Positions 56,225 through 64,000 of a stretch of 64,000 bases of DNA are shown piece after piece. This stretch comes from Hahella sp. CCB-MM4 (lineage in GTDB: Bacteria; Pseudomonadota; Gammaproteobacteria; Pseudomonadales; Oleiphilaceae), in NCBI RefSeq assembly GCF_002260525.1, contig NZ_MRYI01000002.1, positions 729,052 through 793,051 of the forward strand, in the 5' to 3' direction. Within the stretch, counting starts at the first letter, position 1. The number at the start of each line of letters is the position of its first letter. The translations under genes and the position numbers were made by a program. The notes under the pieces are model-generated. The model was not told where the DNA came from. It did no database searches and saw only the letters and a program-made list of their open reading frames with translations.

Positions 56225-57331
56225 ATGACATTCAAGTTGCGTTCTCTAGCCGCTCTTGTTGCTGGGGTTGGTCTCAGCCTTTCCGTCAACGCTGCCGACA
56301 CAATTAAAATTGGTATCGCCGGGCCTCAGACCGGTTCTGTTTCCCAATATGGTGAAATGCAATTTAATGGTACTCACGCCGCCATCGATATGATCAATCA
56401 GGCCGGCGGTGTCAACGGAATGATGCTGGAAGCCGTTGAATATGATGACGCCTGTGAACCGAAGCAAGCGGTCGCAGTAGCCAACAAAGTGGTTAACGAC
56501 GGTATTCAGTTCGTAGTAGGCCACCTCTGCTCCAGCTCTACCCAGCCTGCAACTGACGTCTATGAAGACGAAGGGGTTCTGGCTGTTACCTGTTCCACCA
56601 ACCCAGGCATCACTGAGCGTGGGCATCAGTTTATCTTCCGTACTATCGGTCTGGATTCCGCCCAGGGTCCCACCGCTGCCAAATACATCTCTGAAGTGGT
56701 CAAACCCAAGCGCGTTGCCATCATCCATGACAAGCAGCAATACGGTGAAGGTATTGCCAGCGCGGTTAAAGCAAGCCTGGACAAATCAGGCGTCAATGTT
56801 GTGGCCTTTGAAGGTATTACCGTTGGCGACAAAGACTTCTCATCCCTGATCGCCAAATTGAAAAAAGACAATGTGGATTTGGTTTATTACGGCGGGTATC
56901 ACCCAGAACTGGGACAGATCCTGCGTCAAAGCCATGCTTCCGGCTTCAGTCCCCAGTTCATGGGACCTGAAGCTGTGGGTAACAAGGAAATTTCAGCGAT
57001 TGCCGGTGAAGCGTCAGAAGGCCTGATCGTAACCCTACCTTCCCGCTATGACCTGGACCCACGTAATTCCAAAATCGTGGATATGATGAATGCCAAGGGT
57101 CAGGATCCCACCGGTCCTTTCGTCTGGACCAGTGTTGCCGCCGTACAGGCGATGGCCCACGCCATGAGCAAAGTCGGTGCGGACGATTCTTCCAAGGTGG
57201 CGGATGTCCTTCGTTCCGAAACCATTGATACTGCGATGGGTCCATTGACCTGGGACAGCAAAGGCGACCTGAAAGGATTTGAGTTCGGGTTGTTCAAATG
57301 GCATAAGGACGGTACTTCATCGCCGCTGTAA
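56225..57331 (+). CDS. Branched-chain amino acid-type binding protein (LivJ/LivK-like), orphan
   Basis: 368 residues from the ATG at 56225 (AGGAA upstream; the open frame starts at 56195). The signal peptide ends at SVNAA. The mature part reads KIGIAGPQTGSVSQYGEMQFNGTHAAIDMINQAGGVNG and VVGHLCSSSTQPATDVYEDEGVLAVTCS, and DLVYYGGYHPELGQILRQ, all typical of the periplasmic LivJ/LivK family, which binds leucine, isoleucine, valine or other small solutes. No livHMGF genes are next to it, so the permease must be elsewhere. A strong terminator follows. Confidence 0.92.
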   Translation: MTFKLRSLAALVAGVGLSLSVNAADTIKIGIAGPQTGSVSQYGEMQFNGTHAAIDMINQAGGVNGMMLEAVEYDDACEPKQAVAVANKVVNDGIQFVVGHLCSSSTQPATDVYEDEGVLAVTCSTNPGITERGHQFIFRTIGLDSAQGPTAAKYISEVVKPKRVAIIHDKQQYGEGIASAVKASLDKSGVNVVAFEGITVGDKDFSSLIAKLKKDNVDLVYYGGYHPELGQILRQSHASGFSPQFMGPEAVGNKEISAIAGEASEGLIVTLPSRYDLDPRNSKIVDMMNAKGQDPTGPFVWTSVAAVQAMAHAMSKVGADDSSKVADVLRSETIDTAMGPLTWDSKGDLKGFEFGLFKWHKDGTSSPL

Positions 57332-57358
57332 CGCCATCGGCATAATGAGCAACATACT

Positions 57359-57386
57359 AAAGGGCTGATCAATTCAGCCCTTTTTT
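57359..57386 (+). terminator. Rho-independent terminator of the LivK-type gene
   Basis: AAAGGGCTGA and TCAGCCCTTT pair around TCAAT, starting at 57359; TTTTT runs from 57382. Confidence 0.92.
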
Positions 57387-57410
57387 ATTGCTGGATCAGT
57401 TAGTGGCGAA

Positions 57411-58097
57411 TCAGTAGGGCACTTCCATTGCGTCACATAAAAACTTCACTAACGGCCCCGCTGCGGCAAAAGCGCCGCATACGGTTTTAACCAGGTTAGC
57501 CTTTTCTGCCTCATCAGCAGGGTACTCTGACATAGCAAAAAAGCTTTTCCGCTTAATATCCTCAAGGTGTTTTTCATCCGCTGAAAATCCCTTCGGGGGT
57601 CGGCTGAGCCCATCTCCCGATACGCCTCCATGAGCCTTCAGTAGTTTCTTATCCGTAATCACCTGCTGCCACTGTTCTGGTTTATCACGAATCCGCTCAC
57701 GGATCTTCAACAAGGATTTTGGTTCCGGCATCCAGATGCCGCCACCACACATCATACGGTCTGTTCCGAAATGCACATAAAATCCCGGCGTATGCACATT
57801 CTTATAAAACTGATGACGAAACTGTGCCGCTGCGTGGGTTTTATAGGGCGTTTTATCCTTGGAAAAACGAGTGTCCCGGTAGATTCTGAAAATTGAACCG
57901 CCGTTGAGACGGGGATCCGCGACAAAGTAGGGTGAAATCTTCATCAACTCCGGTTCCATGGCTTCAATGAAGGCCACTAAAGGTTGCTGGACATCCTGCT
58001 TGAACCGGGTTTTGTTTTCTTCAAACCATTCCCGATGATTGTTGTTGGTTAATTCGTTAAAGAACGCCAGAAATGAGGGGGAGAATCCCGCAGCCAT
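57411..58097 (-). CDS. DUF2461 (TIGR02453) protein
   Basis: 228 residues from the ATG at 58097 (AAGGAA ten bases upstream); a frame extends to 58163, but family members are about 225 residues and begin near here. Family features: FFNELTNNNHREWFEENKTRFKQDVQQPL, SIFRIYRDTRFSKDKTPYKTHAAAQFRH and GFYVHFGTDRMMCGGGIWMPEP. DUF2461 is widespread and its biochemical function is unknown. Its 5' end faces away from the LivK gene and the terminator at 57359 separates them. Confidence 0.88.
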   Translation of the reverse strand: MAAGFSPSFLAFFNELTNNNHREWFEENKTRFKQDVQQPLVAFIEAMEPELMKISPYFVADPRLNGGSIFRIYRDTRFSKDKTPYKTHAAAQFRHQFYKNVHTPGFYVHFGTDRMMCGGGIWMPEPKSLLKIRERIRDKPEQWQQVITDKKLLKAHGGVSGDGLSRPPKGFSADEKHLEDIKRKSFFAMSEYPADEAEKANLVKTVCGAFAAAGPLVKFLCDAMEVPY

Positions 58098-58230
58098 AGT
58101 GATAGGTTCCTTGGTCATTCGAGTCATAGGGTCTGCAGCCGCGACACCCAGAACCCATTCCACAAACGGGATCCTTCAACGGCCAGAAGTGATTTTGTCT
58201 CAATTCAGGGATGTAGAGAAGATCCTGACA

Positions 58231-59202
58231 CTATGCTGACATTGCTTTTCGGATGACATCGGGATAGCCGTTTACCAAAGCATCAGGATGATGCTGGTAG
58301 AATCCGCGCTGCTTCAGCAACTGATGCATGCGGGGCAGATGATACCCTGGCACCGTCGGCAAGGCGTGATGTTCACAATGATAGTTAACACCGTGTGGGG
58401 CAAAAATAAGACGTTCCCACCAGCGGGCAATGGTGGTGCGGGTCGTGTCCCTGACATCTTCCGAGGCCAGGGCCGGCATCGCGGCATGCTCTGCGATTTG
58501 CCGAATTCGAAGAATAAACGGGTATCCGAACAGGAACGCCACCCACCACCATAACAGCAGCTCAAGATGCCCAAAATAGCCTAACAGCATCGCTGCAGAA
58601 CCATGCACCAGCAGTAACTGACTGTAGTTCACCAGCGTGGCGTGTACGACTTCTTCCCGGCTCACTTCCTGCTTTTGAACACCCATGGATATGGCATTCC
58701 CCGGCCTTCCTGTATTTACGTACAACATCAGACCAATAAAGCTCTTCAGCCCGGATCGACCGGTAAAATCCCGCCACATTTTGCGCCGGAAGCTCTGCCT
58801 TGTGACCGGGTAGGATTTGATATTATCCAGATCAGGGTCGTCCAAAGTTCCTGTCCTGGTATGGTGGATAAAGTGATATTTGCGATAAAAGGGTAAGGGA
58901 ACCAGAACCCACATGCCTGCAAACCAGTGACCGGCTACATCATTCAACCAGGGTGTTCGGAACCATGATCTGTGGGCACATTCATGCAGTAGTACACCCA
59001 GCCCCATTTGGCGGTTGGAGAAGATCCAAAGCAGGAGTAGCAAAGTGGCGATATTGGGAAATAGGACATAAAGGACGCTCACACCAGCAATCATCCCCCA
59101 AGAGACGATAAATCCCATAGTGCCCCGGAAATTAGACCCCGTTCTTAATTCTTTTTGTTCTTCTGCTGACAGGAAGTTTGTTATTTTCATTCCTATGATC
59201 AT
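58231..59202 (-). CDS. Membrane fatty acid desaturase family protein
   Basis: 323 residues with four hydrophobic segments. The three His boxes are HECAH near 73, HFIHH near 110 and NYHCEHH near 273, in the order expected of membrane di-iron desaturases (PF00487). It may introduce a double bond into an acyl chain; the desaturated position is unknown. A start at Met5 is also possible, though AGGA lies too close to it. A TGAACGTTCA palindrome six bases upstream is a candidate repressor site. Confidence 0.88.
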   Translation of the reverse strand: MIIGMKITNFLSAEEQKELRTGSNFRGTMGFIVSWGMIAGVSVLYVLFPNIATLLLLLWIFSNRQMGLGVLLHECAHRSWFRTPWLNDVAGHWFAGMWVLVPLPFYRKYHFIHHTRTGTLDDPDLDNIKSYPVTRQSFRRKMWRDFTGRSGLKSFIGLMLYVNTGRPGNAISMGVQKQEVSREEVVHATLVNYSQLLLVHGSAAMLLGYFGHLELLLWWWVAFLFGYPFILRIRQIAEHAAMPALASEDVRDTTRTTIARWWERLIFAPHGVNYHCEHHALPTVPGYHLPRMHQLLKQRGFYQHHPDALVNGYPDVIRKAMSA

Positions 59203-59207
59203 TGATG

Positions 59208-59217
59208 TGAACGTTCA
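59208..59217. promoter_or_regulatory. Palindrome upstream of the desaturase
   Basis: TGAACGTTCA, with GTG before it and ATTCAC after it. TetR-type regulators of desaturases in related bacteria bind GTGAAC-containing palindromes, so an operator is plausible; the regulator is not in the window. Confidence 0.4.
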
Positions 59218-59306
59218 TTCACTCTAAACCCCGACCACAGAGTTGATAATGGGGATAACTTCCAAAAGACTGACAAAAACGCTCAAACTTTGATCGGGCC
59301 GAGATG

Positions 59307-59388
59307 CTTATTCAGGTTGTATGGATATTCGTTCAGGTCGTAGGGATACTTATTTAGGTTGTAGAGATACTCGTTCAGGCTGGTGAAG
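59307..59388. repeat. 21-bp tandem repeat, almost four units
   Basis: Units begin at 59307, 59328, 59349 and 59370, each with TTCAGG/TTTAGG and GTAG/GTAT at fixed places, e.g. CTTATTCAGGTTGTATGG and CTTATTTAGGTTGTAGAG. It fills most of the gap between the desaturase and the binding protein gene, after the latter's stop. Confidence 0.8.
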
Positions 59389-59406
59389 CACATTCGGTTA
59401 GTGAGA

Positions 59407-60195
59407 CTACTCCGGCAGAACATTGCTGGTATTTTCTTCTTTGTCCAGACTCAGGTACTGGAGCGCGATTTTACGAAAACGTCCTTCCTTGGCCAGCTTG
59501 GAATAGCCACGGTTGAAATCCGCCACGATATCCAAGGCGTGAGGGATGGTCTTCGCCACAATCAAGTGCAGGCCATGAACGGTAATTTTGCGTCGGTGAA
59601 CCAGAATATCGTGCCGTTGTTGCTCGGAAAAATCACTTCGCAATATGTCCAGACCAACCAGGTAAGAAGCGGGAAACGCATCCAGGCGACCCACTTTCAA
59701 CATGTCGAAGCCGATTTTATCTGAGTTGATCATAATGGGATGAAACTGTCGGCCATCGACAGCCTCCACCCATTCCTTGGAATACTGGTATCCGAGTACT
59801 CCCCCAATGTTATATTGACTGAGGTCGCCGTAATCATCCCAATCGAAGTTACTGTCACGCCGGTAGAAAAAGACGTTGGTAGTGACAATTACCGGAATGC
59901 TGTAATAGAAATGCTCACGCCTTTCTTCCCTGTCAGCCCATAGATAGCTGGCATCATAATGACCATCCTGAGCCTCTCCAAAGGCGCGTTTCCATGGTAA
60001 AAAATCGAGTTCGATATCGTACCCGGCATTAGCAAAGCTTTCCCTGAGGATAACAGCCGCCATTCCTTCATCAGGCAGGTCTTGTCCGATATAGGGTTCC
60101 CAATTACCGACCGAAACCCGCAACGTGGGATCTGCCATCGCAGCCCCCGCGATAAAGAAGAATGTGGCAAGAAATATCCCGGCTCGCTTCATCAT
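59407..60195 (-). CDS. Periplasmic solute-binding protein, SBP_bac_3 type
   Basis: 262 residues from the ATG at 60195 (GGGAG five bases upstream; 60192 is equally good; the open frame begins at 60210). Signal peptide MKRAGIFLATFFFIAGAAMA. The mature part has VGNWEPYIGQDLPDEGMAAVILRESFANAGYDIELDFLPWKRAFGEAQDGHYDASY and a second lobe with DSNFDWDDYGDLSQYNIGGVLGYQYS. It is a stand-alone relative of polar amino acid binding proteins. No transporter genes are adjacent; the ligand is unknown. Confidence 0.82.
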   Translation of the reverse strand: MMKRAGIFLATFFFIAGAAMADPTLRVSVGNWEPYIGQDLPDEGMAAVILRESFANAGYDIELDFLPWKRAFGEAQDGHYDASYLWADREERREHFYYSIPVIVTTNVFFYRRDSNFDWDDYGDLSQYNIGGVLGYQYSKEWVEAVDGRQFHPIMINSDKIGFDMLKVGRLDAFPASYLVGLDILRSDFSEQQRHDILVHRRKITVHGLHLIVAKTIPHALDIVADFNRGYSKLAKEGRFRKIALQYLSLDKEENTSNVLPE

Positions 60196-60305
60196 TCGAA
60201 CTCCCGCCATTCCCGGTTTTCAATTGGCCAGTCATATTTTCTGCCACTGATAATTGGGGTTAAACAGCCAGTTATTAATTCTGTACTTAAATTAAAGATA
60301 GACCG

Positions 60306-61304
60306 CTAGATGGGTAATGCCAAAGGAGGTTCCTTGAGCAAGGACAATTGCTCGCGTAGCTCCAGGATATGTTCTCCCCAATACCTTTCCGTATTGAACC
60401 AGGGGAAATTGCGTGGAAATGCCGGATCTTCCCAGCGACGGGCCAGCCATGCACAGTAATGCAACATGCGGAGTGTCCGCAGCGGTTCAATCCACTTCAA
60501 TTGTCGTAGAGGAAATTCATAGAACTCCTCATACCCTTCCACAATCTCGCTGAGTTGCTGAACCTGGAGATGGCGCTCCCCGGACAGCAGCATCCAGATA
60601 TCCTGAATCGCCGGAGCCATGCGCGCATCATCAAAGTCCACAAAGTGAACATAGTCATCACGCCAAAGCATATTGCCAATATGGCAGTCTCCATGAGTTC
60701 GGATACAACTCTGCAAATATTCTTCATCCAGACGCTCCCTGAGAATGGCCAACAGATCCCGGGTCAACGACCCGTAGGCTGATTTCAGACTATCCGGAAT
60801 AAAGTGTGCGCTGACAAACTCCACACATTCTTCACCATAAGAGCGAACATCAATGGTGGGGCGATGCTGAAAAGATGAAGTGGCTGATACAGCATGTATC
60901 CGTCCCATCAACCGACCCAGAATAAACAGATTATCCATTTGATCGAGTTCCGGTGCGTGACCCCCTTTGCGGGGATACAGGGAAAAATAGAATCCCTCAA
61001 AGGAACGGACACTCTCACCATCTTCTCTTCGTAAAGGGGTGACTACCGGGAGCTCATGGCTTTCCAGTTCATAGGTGTAATCGTGCTCTTCCTTGATCTG
61101 CGCATAATCCCAGCGTCCGGGACGGTAGAACTTGGCAATCAGGGGAGAGGCGTCTTCCACTCCCACCTGGTAAACCCGGTTTTCATAACTGTTTAGAGGG
61201 AATATACGGCCATCACACCATAAACCCTCCGCTTCCACCGCATTGAGGATGAATTCAGGGGTGAGCTTTTCAAAGGGATGTAATTCGCCTGAATCGGAGG
61301 TCAT
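60306..61304 (-). CDS. srkA: Stress response Ser/Thr kinase SrkA (YihE)
   Basis: 332 residues, close to E. coli SrkA (328). Features of the aminoglycoside phosphotransferase-like kinase fold: FPLNSYENRVYQVGVEDASPLIAKFYRPGRW in the N-lobe, HGDCHIGNML with the catalytic Asp near 204, and FVDFDDARMAPAIQDIWML with the metal-binding Asp. In E. coli SrkA phosphorylates proteins, counteracts MazF-mediated death and is linked to stress survival. No mazEF or cpx genes adjoin. It is 40 bases after the DUF1566 gene on the same strand, so they are probably cotranscribed. Confidence 0.93.
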   Translation of the reverse strand: MTSDSGELHPFEKLTPEFILNAVEAEGLWCDGRIFPLNSYENRVYQVGVEDASPLIAKFYRPGRWDYAQIKEEHDYTYELESHELPVVTPLRREDGESVRSFEGFYFSLYPRKGGHAPELDQMDNLFILGRLMGRIHAVSATSSFQHRPTIDVRSYGEECVEFVSAHFIPDSLKSAYGSLTRDLLAILRERLDEEYLQSCIRTHGDCHIGNMLWRDDYVHFVDFDDARMAPAIQDIWMLLSGERHLQVQQLSEIVEGYEEFYEFPLRQLKWIEPLRTLRMLHYCAWLARRWEDPAFPRNFPWFNTERYWGEHILELREQLSLLKEPPLALPI

Positions 61305-61344
61305 TGGGTCTGTCAGCCTATTTATGGTACTTGGGAGCTACAGT

Positions 61345-62109
61345 CTAGGGCTGTGCGTTGAAAATGTCATTCAGCCTGGGAGTTTCTGTCACCAGCCGGA
61401 CATGAAAACTCAGCCGTTTTTCTGCGATATAGGGAAAGCCGTTATGAAAATCTACCGACCAGGCCAGACTGGGGCTTTCAGGTACTTCGGTACGGGTCCA
61501 ATAACGGCCGGACATGGTTTGCGGAAAATAACGTGTATCAATGTCCGGATAATAATTTGTCGGGTGATCAAGCAACCGGAGTTCATGCGCTTCCGGCAAA
61601 CGCCACTCATGGGATCCACAGGGTTTTTCCTGGCGCATTTCGTCGATAAACCCTTGTGTGTCGCAGCTGGTACCGTAGCAATCCCCCTGGTCCTCACTAC
61701 CGGCTTTGATATCGTCGGCTCCTTCAATATTGTTTTCTGGATCAGAAAAGAACCAGGAATAGGTATGCTCACGATCCTGCCATCCGCCATCATCACGCTT
61801 GACCTCCCATAACAAGCCGGTCGAGCTGTCATAGACACAGGTCCAGAAATCAGCATCCGCCGGCAGCAGATTGCCCTCAAAATCCACTTTGTAAAAGCGT
61901 TCCTGTCCACTCTCCACGTTATCTGATGCTATTTCTACGGATGAATGGACGGGGACTTGAGGAGGAGTACTTTGCGAAACATCTGAGGGCAGAGGAAAGG
62001 TCAGGGATGAGGAAGAGGAGCCCGGGTGAAGTAACTTCCAACCAAGCCATAACAACAAAAAGATTCCAATCAGGAACAAAACCAGAACAATGACCCGGGA
62101 TCTACTCAA
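61345..62109 (-). CDS. Membrane-anchored DUF1566 (Lcl C-terminal) protein
   Basis: 254 residues from a TTG start. An N-terminal membrane segment (VIVLVLFLIGIFLLLWLGWKLL) anchors it, followed by a Ser/Pro-rich linker and a DUF1566/Lcl-type domain: WTCVYDSSTGLLWEVKRDDGGWQDREHTYSWF ... WRLPEAHELRLLDHPTN and SGRYWTRTEVPESPSLAWSVDFHNG. Four Cys could form disulfides in the periplasm. The domain is found in surface adhesins of unknown ligand. It probably forms one transcript with srkA. Confidence 0.85.
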   Translation of the reverse strand: MSRSRVIVLVLFLIGIFLLLWLGWKLLHPGSSSSSLTFPLPSDVSQSTPPQVPVHSSVEIASDNVESGQERFYKVDFEGNLLPADADFWTCVYDSSTGLLWEVKRDDGGWQDREHTYSWFFSDPENNIEGADDIKAGSEDQGDCYGTSCDTQGFIDEMRQEKPCGSHEWRLPEAHELRLLDHPTNYYPDIDTRYFPQTMSGRYWTRTEVPESPSLAWSVDFHNGFPYIAEKRLSFHVRLVTETPRLNDIFNAQP

Positions 62110-62242
62110 TCAACCACCACAATGTTCAGACTTTTACATAAATTCACGCAAATCGCGCGATCCGCCCACAAAGCAAGCATTGAGACTGTAACAGTAACAC
62201 TATATGATCCCGCGCTGAACTTTTCAGCTATAGGTTTTGCAA

Positions 62243-63622
62243 ATGCTTCAAGTGGTTAGATCAACACTCTGGACGCGATTCACACCATGGATGATCTTTT
62301 CAGGATTCTTCTTCTTTTCAGCCAACACTTTAGCTTCTCAGCCTTTGGATAAGGCACTGCAGTCCAACCCGGACGATCTTTTTGCCATTCACGGTTCCAA
62401 TACCATCGGCGCTCATCTGGCTCCGGCTTTAGTGACTGAATACCTTCGTCTTCATGATGTTAAAAAACCACAGCTGAGCAACACTAAAGTGGAGAACGAA
62501 CGTTACATTACTGCCAGCCTGAACAGCCATCAAAGTAAGGTTGTACTGGCGGCCCATGGTTCCAGCACCGGATTCAAGGCCATAGAAGCAGGTAATGCAG
62601 ACATCTGGGCCTCTTCCCGTCCTGCCAAAGACAAAGAAGTCGATGCTTTGAGGGAAAAGGCCGACCTGTCCTCCATGTCCTCTGAACATGTCATTGCTAT
62701 CGACGGTCTGGCGATTCTTGTACATCCCAAGAACCCCATTAAAAAGCTGACCAAGGCGCAGTTAGAGCAGCTATTTTCCGGCACGATCAAAAACTGGAAG
62801 GAACTGGGCGGTAAGGACCAGAAGGTCAATATTTATGCCCGTGATGAGGCTTCCGGTACCTGGGACACATTCAAAACACTGGTCCTGGGCAAAAACAAAC
62901 TGGTTGATACAGCCAAGCGCTATGAATCCAATGACCAACTGTCTGATGACGTCAGCAAGGATCCCGGCGGAGTCGGATTTGCAGGCTTTGCCAGCATCCG
63001 CGACAGCAAGGCGGTTGCCATAGCCGACAGCGATACATCTCCTGCGATTCTGCCCAGCCGCCTGAGCATCGCCACGGAAGACTATCCGCTGTCCCGGCGA
63101 CTGTTTTTCTACACTCTGGGAGTCCCCCAGGATGCGGTGGTTAAGGACTTCATCGACTTCGTGCTGTCCAGCAAAGGGCAAAAGGTTGTTGGCGAAACCG
63201 GCTTTGTGGAGCAGAACCTTCTCGCGGTGGAGCCTCAACTGGACGATACCGTCCCCGAATCCTTCAAGCGTATGACGGCCAATTACCAGCGTCTGTCAGT
63301 CAATTTCCGTTTCACGGAAGGCCGCACCAAGCTTGATAACAAAGCCCAAAGAGATATCCAGCGGGTTGTGGATTTTCTGAAGGACAACAGCCGGGAGGCC
63401 CGCGAGTTGATGCTGATCGGTTTTGCCGACCAGCAGTCCAATGAATTCCGTGCCCAACAAATCTCTGAGCTGCGTGCACTGTCTGTACAGAAAGCCCTGA
63501 AAAAAATGGGGGTTGAGGTGAAAGCCTTCACCGGTTACGGTCAGTATATGCAGGTTGCTCAAAGTGGCGGCCAGACTGGCGCCAGCCGCAACGGACGCGT
63601 GGAAGTCTGGATCAAACGCTAA
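62243..63622 (+). CDS. PstS-like binding domain fused to an OmpA domain
   Basis: 459 residues from the ATG at 62243, eight bases after AGG (the open frame begins with TTG at 62237). Signal peptide, cut near ANTLAS. Residues about 40-330 form a PstS-type phosphate-binding domain (FAIHGSNTIGAHLAPALV, GSSTGFKAIEAGNADIWASSRPA, KLTKAQLEQLFSGTIKNWKELGG), and residues 345-459 an OmpA peptidoglycan-binding domain (FRFTEGRTKLDNKAQRDIQRVV, IGFADQQSNEFRAQQISELRA, GYGQYMQVA). Such fusions sit in the periplasm attached to the wall. No pstCAB lies near. Confidence 0.9.
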   Translation: MLQVVRSTLWTRFTPWMIFSGFFFFSANTLASQPLDKALQSNPDDLFAIHGSNTIGAHLAPALVTEYLRLHDVKKPQLSNTKVENERYITASLNSHQSKVVLAAHGSSTGFKAIEAGNADIWASSRPAKDKEVDALREKADLSSMSSEHVIAIDGLAILVHPKNPIKKLTKAQLEQLFSGTIKNWKELGGKDQKVNIYARDEASGTWDTFKTLVLGKNKLVDTAKRYESNDQLSDDVSKDPGGVGFAGFASIRDSKAVAIADSDTSPAILPSRLSIATEDYPLSRRLFFYTLGVPQDAVVKDFIDFVLSSKGQKVVGETGFVEQNLLAVEPQLDDTVPESFKRMTANYQRLSVNFRFTEGRTKLDNKAQRDIQRVVDFLKDNSREARELMLIGFADQQSNEFRAQQISELRALSVQKALKKMGVEVKAFTGYGQYMQVAQSGGQTGASRNGRVEVWIKR

Positions 63623-63634
63623 GTGCTATGCTCT

Positions 63635-63661
63635 CTCAGGCCGCTGTTCAGGCGGCCTGAG
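63635..63661. terminator. Hairpin between PstS-OmpA and the ABC remnant
   Basis: CTCAGGCCGC (63635-63644) pairs with GCGGCCTGAG (63652-63661) around seven bases, between convergent genes. Confidence 0.8.
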
Positions 63662-63671
63662 CGGGATTACC

Positions 63672-63827
63672 CTACTTACGAACCGCCTTGCCTTCCTTGT
63701 CAAACAATCGCCTTTCCTTATCAAACAGATGACACCGCGCCGGCTGTCGTCTCACCAGATCCCCATAGCTCGGCTCAAAATCCCTCGGCACTCTGACTGT
63801 CAGGATCTTTCCCCTTGTCGCTTTCAC
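63672..63827 (-). pseudogene. C-terminal remnant of a MalK/UgpC-type ABC ATPase
   Basis: An open frame of 51 codons (from a GTG at 63827) reads KILTVRVPRDFEPSYGDLVRRQPARCHLFDKERRLFDKEGKAVRK. This is the C-terminal end of the regulatory domain of sugar ABC ATPases, where VRxPxDxxxxxGDxV...CHLFD is the usual finish. The whole nucleotide-binding part is missing: the next upstream gene in the same direction is the permease, ending 10 bases before this frame. So an ATPase gene that once followed the permease seems to have lost nearly all of its length. Confidence 0.65.
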
Positions 63828-63837
63828 GTTGAATAAG

Positions 63838-64000
63838 TTATTTCACCGCACCGAACGACAGTCCGCGCACCAGTTGTTTCTGGCTCAGCCAGCCGAAGAT
63901 CAGGATCGGCGCACAGGCCAGGGTCGAGACGGCGGAGAGCTTGGCCCAGAACAGTCCTTCGGGGCTGGAGTAGCTGGCCACCAGGGCGGTCAGCGGAGCC
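63838..64000 (-). CDS. Sugar ABC transporter permease (MalG/UgpE type), 3' end only
   Basis: The last 53 residues are visible; the rest lies beyond the window. PLTALVASYSSPEGLFWAKLSAVSTLACAPILIFGWLSQKQLVRGLSFGAVK ends as MalG-like permeases do, with the final membrane segment and the QKxLVRGLxxGAVK terminus. It is followed on the same strand by the ATPase remnant. Confidence 0.85.
   Translation of the reverse strand, partial: APLTALVASYSSPEGLFWAKLSAVSTLACAPILIFGWLSQKQLVRGLSFGAVK

Noticed and set aside
59307..59388. CRISPR array
   Set aside because: Units abut with no spacers, and no cas gene is present in the window.

Overview
The window looks like the chromosome of a marine or halotolerant gammaproteobacterium, of the Oceanospirillales/Hahellaceae kind. 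The grounds are inference from gene content: ectoine catabolism, an RtcR-RtcB-RtcA RNA repair locus, TrhP, CreD, SrkA, MarC, a DUF2959 lipoprotein and a candidate GlyGly-CTERM lipoprotein. The genus cannot be named from this sequence. No phage, transposon, integron or CRISPR array was seen. Accessory character shows instead as small exported proteins and many short intergenic tandem repeats.

Layout. 1-6.5 kb: a partial di-iron metallo-beta-lactamase-fold protein facing an XRE regulator, a PLP decarboxylase, a divergent GIY-YIG-like protein and the tRNA hydroxylase trhP. 6.7-12.2 kb: an ectoine degradation run (M20 deacetylase, doeD, doeA, doeC) with no regulator or transporter beside it. 12.2-20.3 kb: an RNA repair island. 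rtcR sits between a leftward unit (tRNA-like RNA, slipin, RlaP-like nucleotidyltransferase) and a rightward unit (zinc-ribbon protein, rtcB, rtcA). Each unit starts at a sigma-54-like promoter, and lepB lies between rtcR and the rightward unit. This island is the most interesting part of the window. The tRNA-like gene folds as a complete 76-nt cloverleaf with encoded CCA; its D and anticodon arms resemble tRNA-Lys, but its acceptor end and GAG anticodon do not.

20.3-35.6 kb: mixed metabolism and membrane genes, including a periplasmic binding protein, a class V aminotransferase, a divergent MocR/PPOX pair, creD, a fatty acid hydroxylase, LysR, MAPEG, MarC, an M48 protease, a cysteine-synthase-like enzyme, a DMT exporter and a GNAT. 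35.7-46.8 kb: surface and export genes: a phytase-like esterase behind a three-unit Pho box, a Calx-beta lipoprotein, an autotransporter, a TSP3 lipoprotein, a candidate rhombosortase-target lipoprotein and small exported proteins. 47-52.4 kb: an ECF41 sigma factor with its oxidoreductase and a matching promoter, then a peroxiredoxin-glutaredoxin fusion with OxyR-like sites, a dihydrolipoyl dehydrogenase and a CBS protein. 52.4-64 kb: thioesterase, lipoproteins, an ABC exporter, an orphan LivK-type protein, a desaturase, srkA, a PstS-OmpA fusion, and the 3' end of a sugar ABC permease followed by a C-terminal scrap of its ATPase.

Gene starts were often moved inward from the longest open frame where a clear Shine-Dalgarno sequence, signal peptide or family start supported it; each entry says so.
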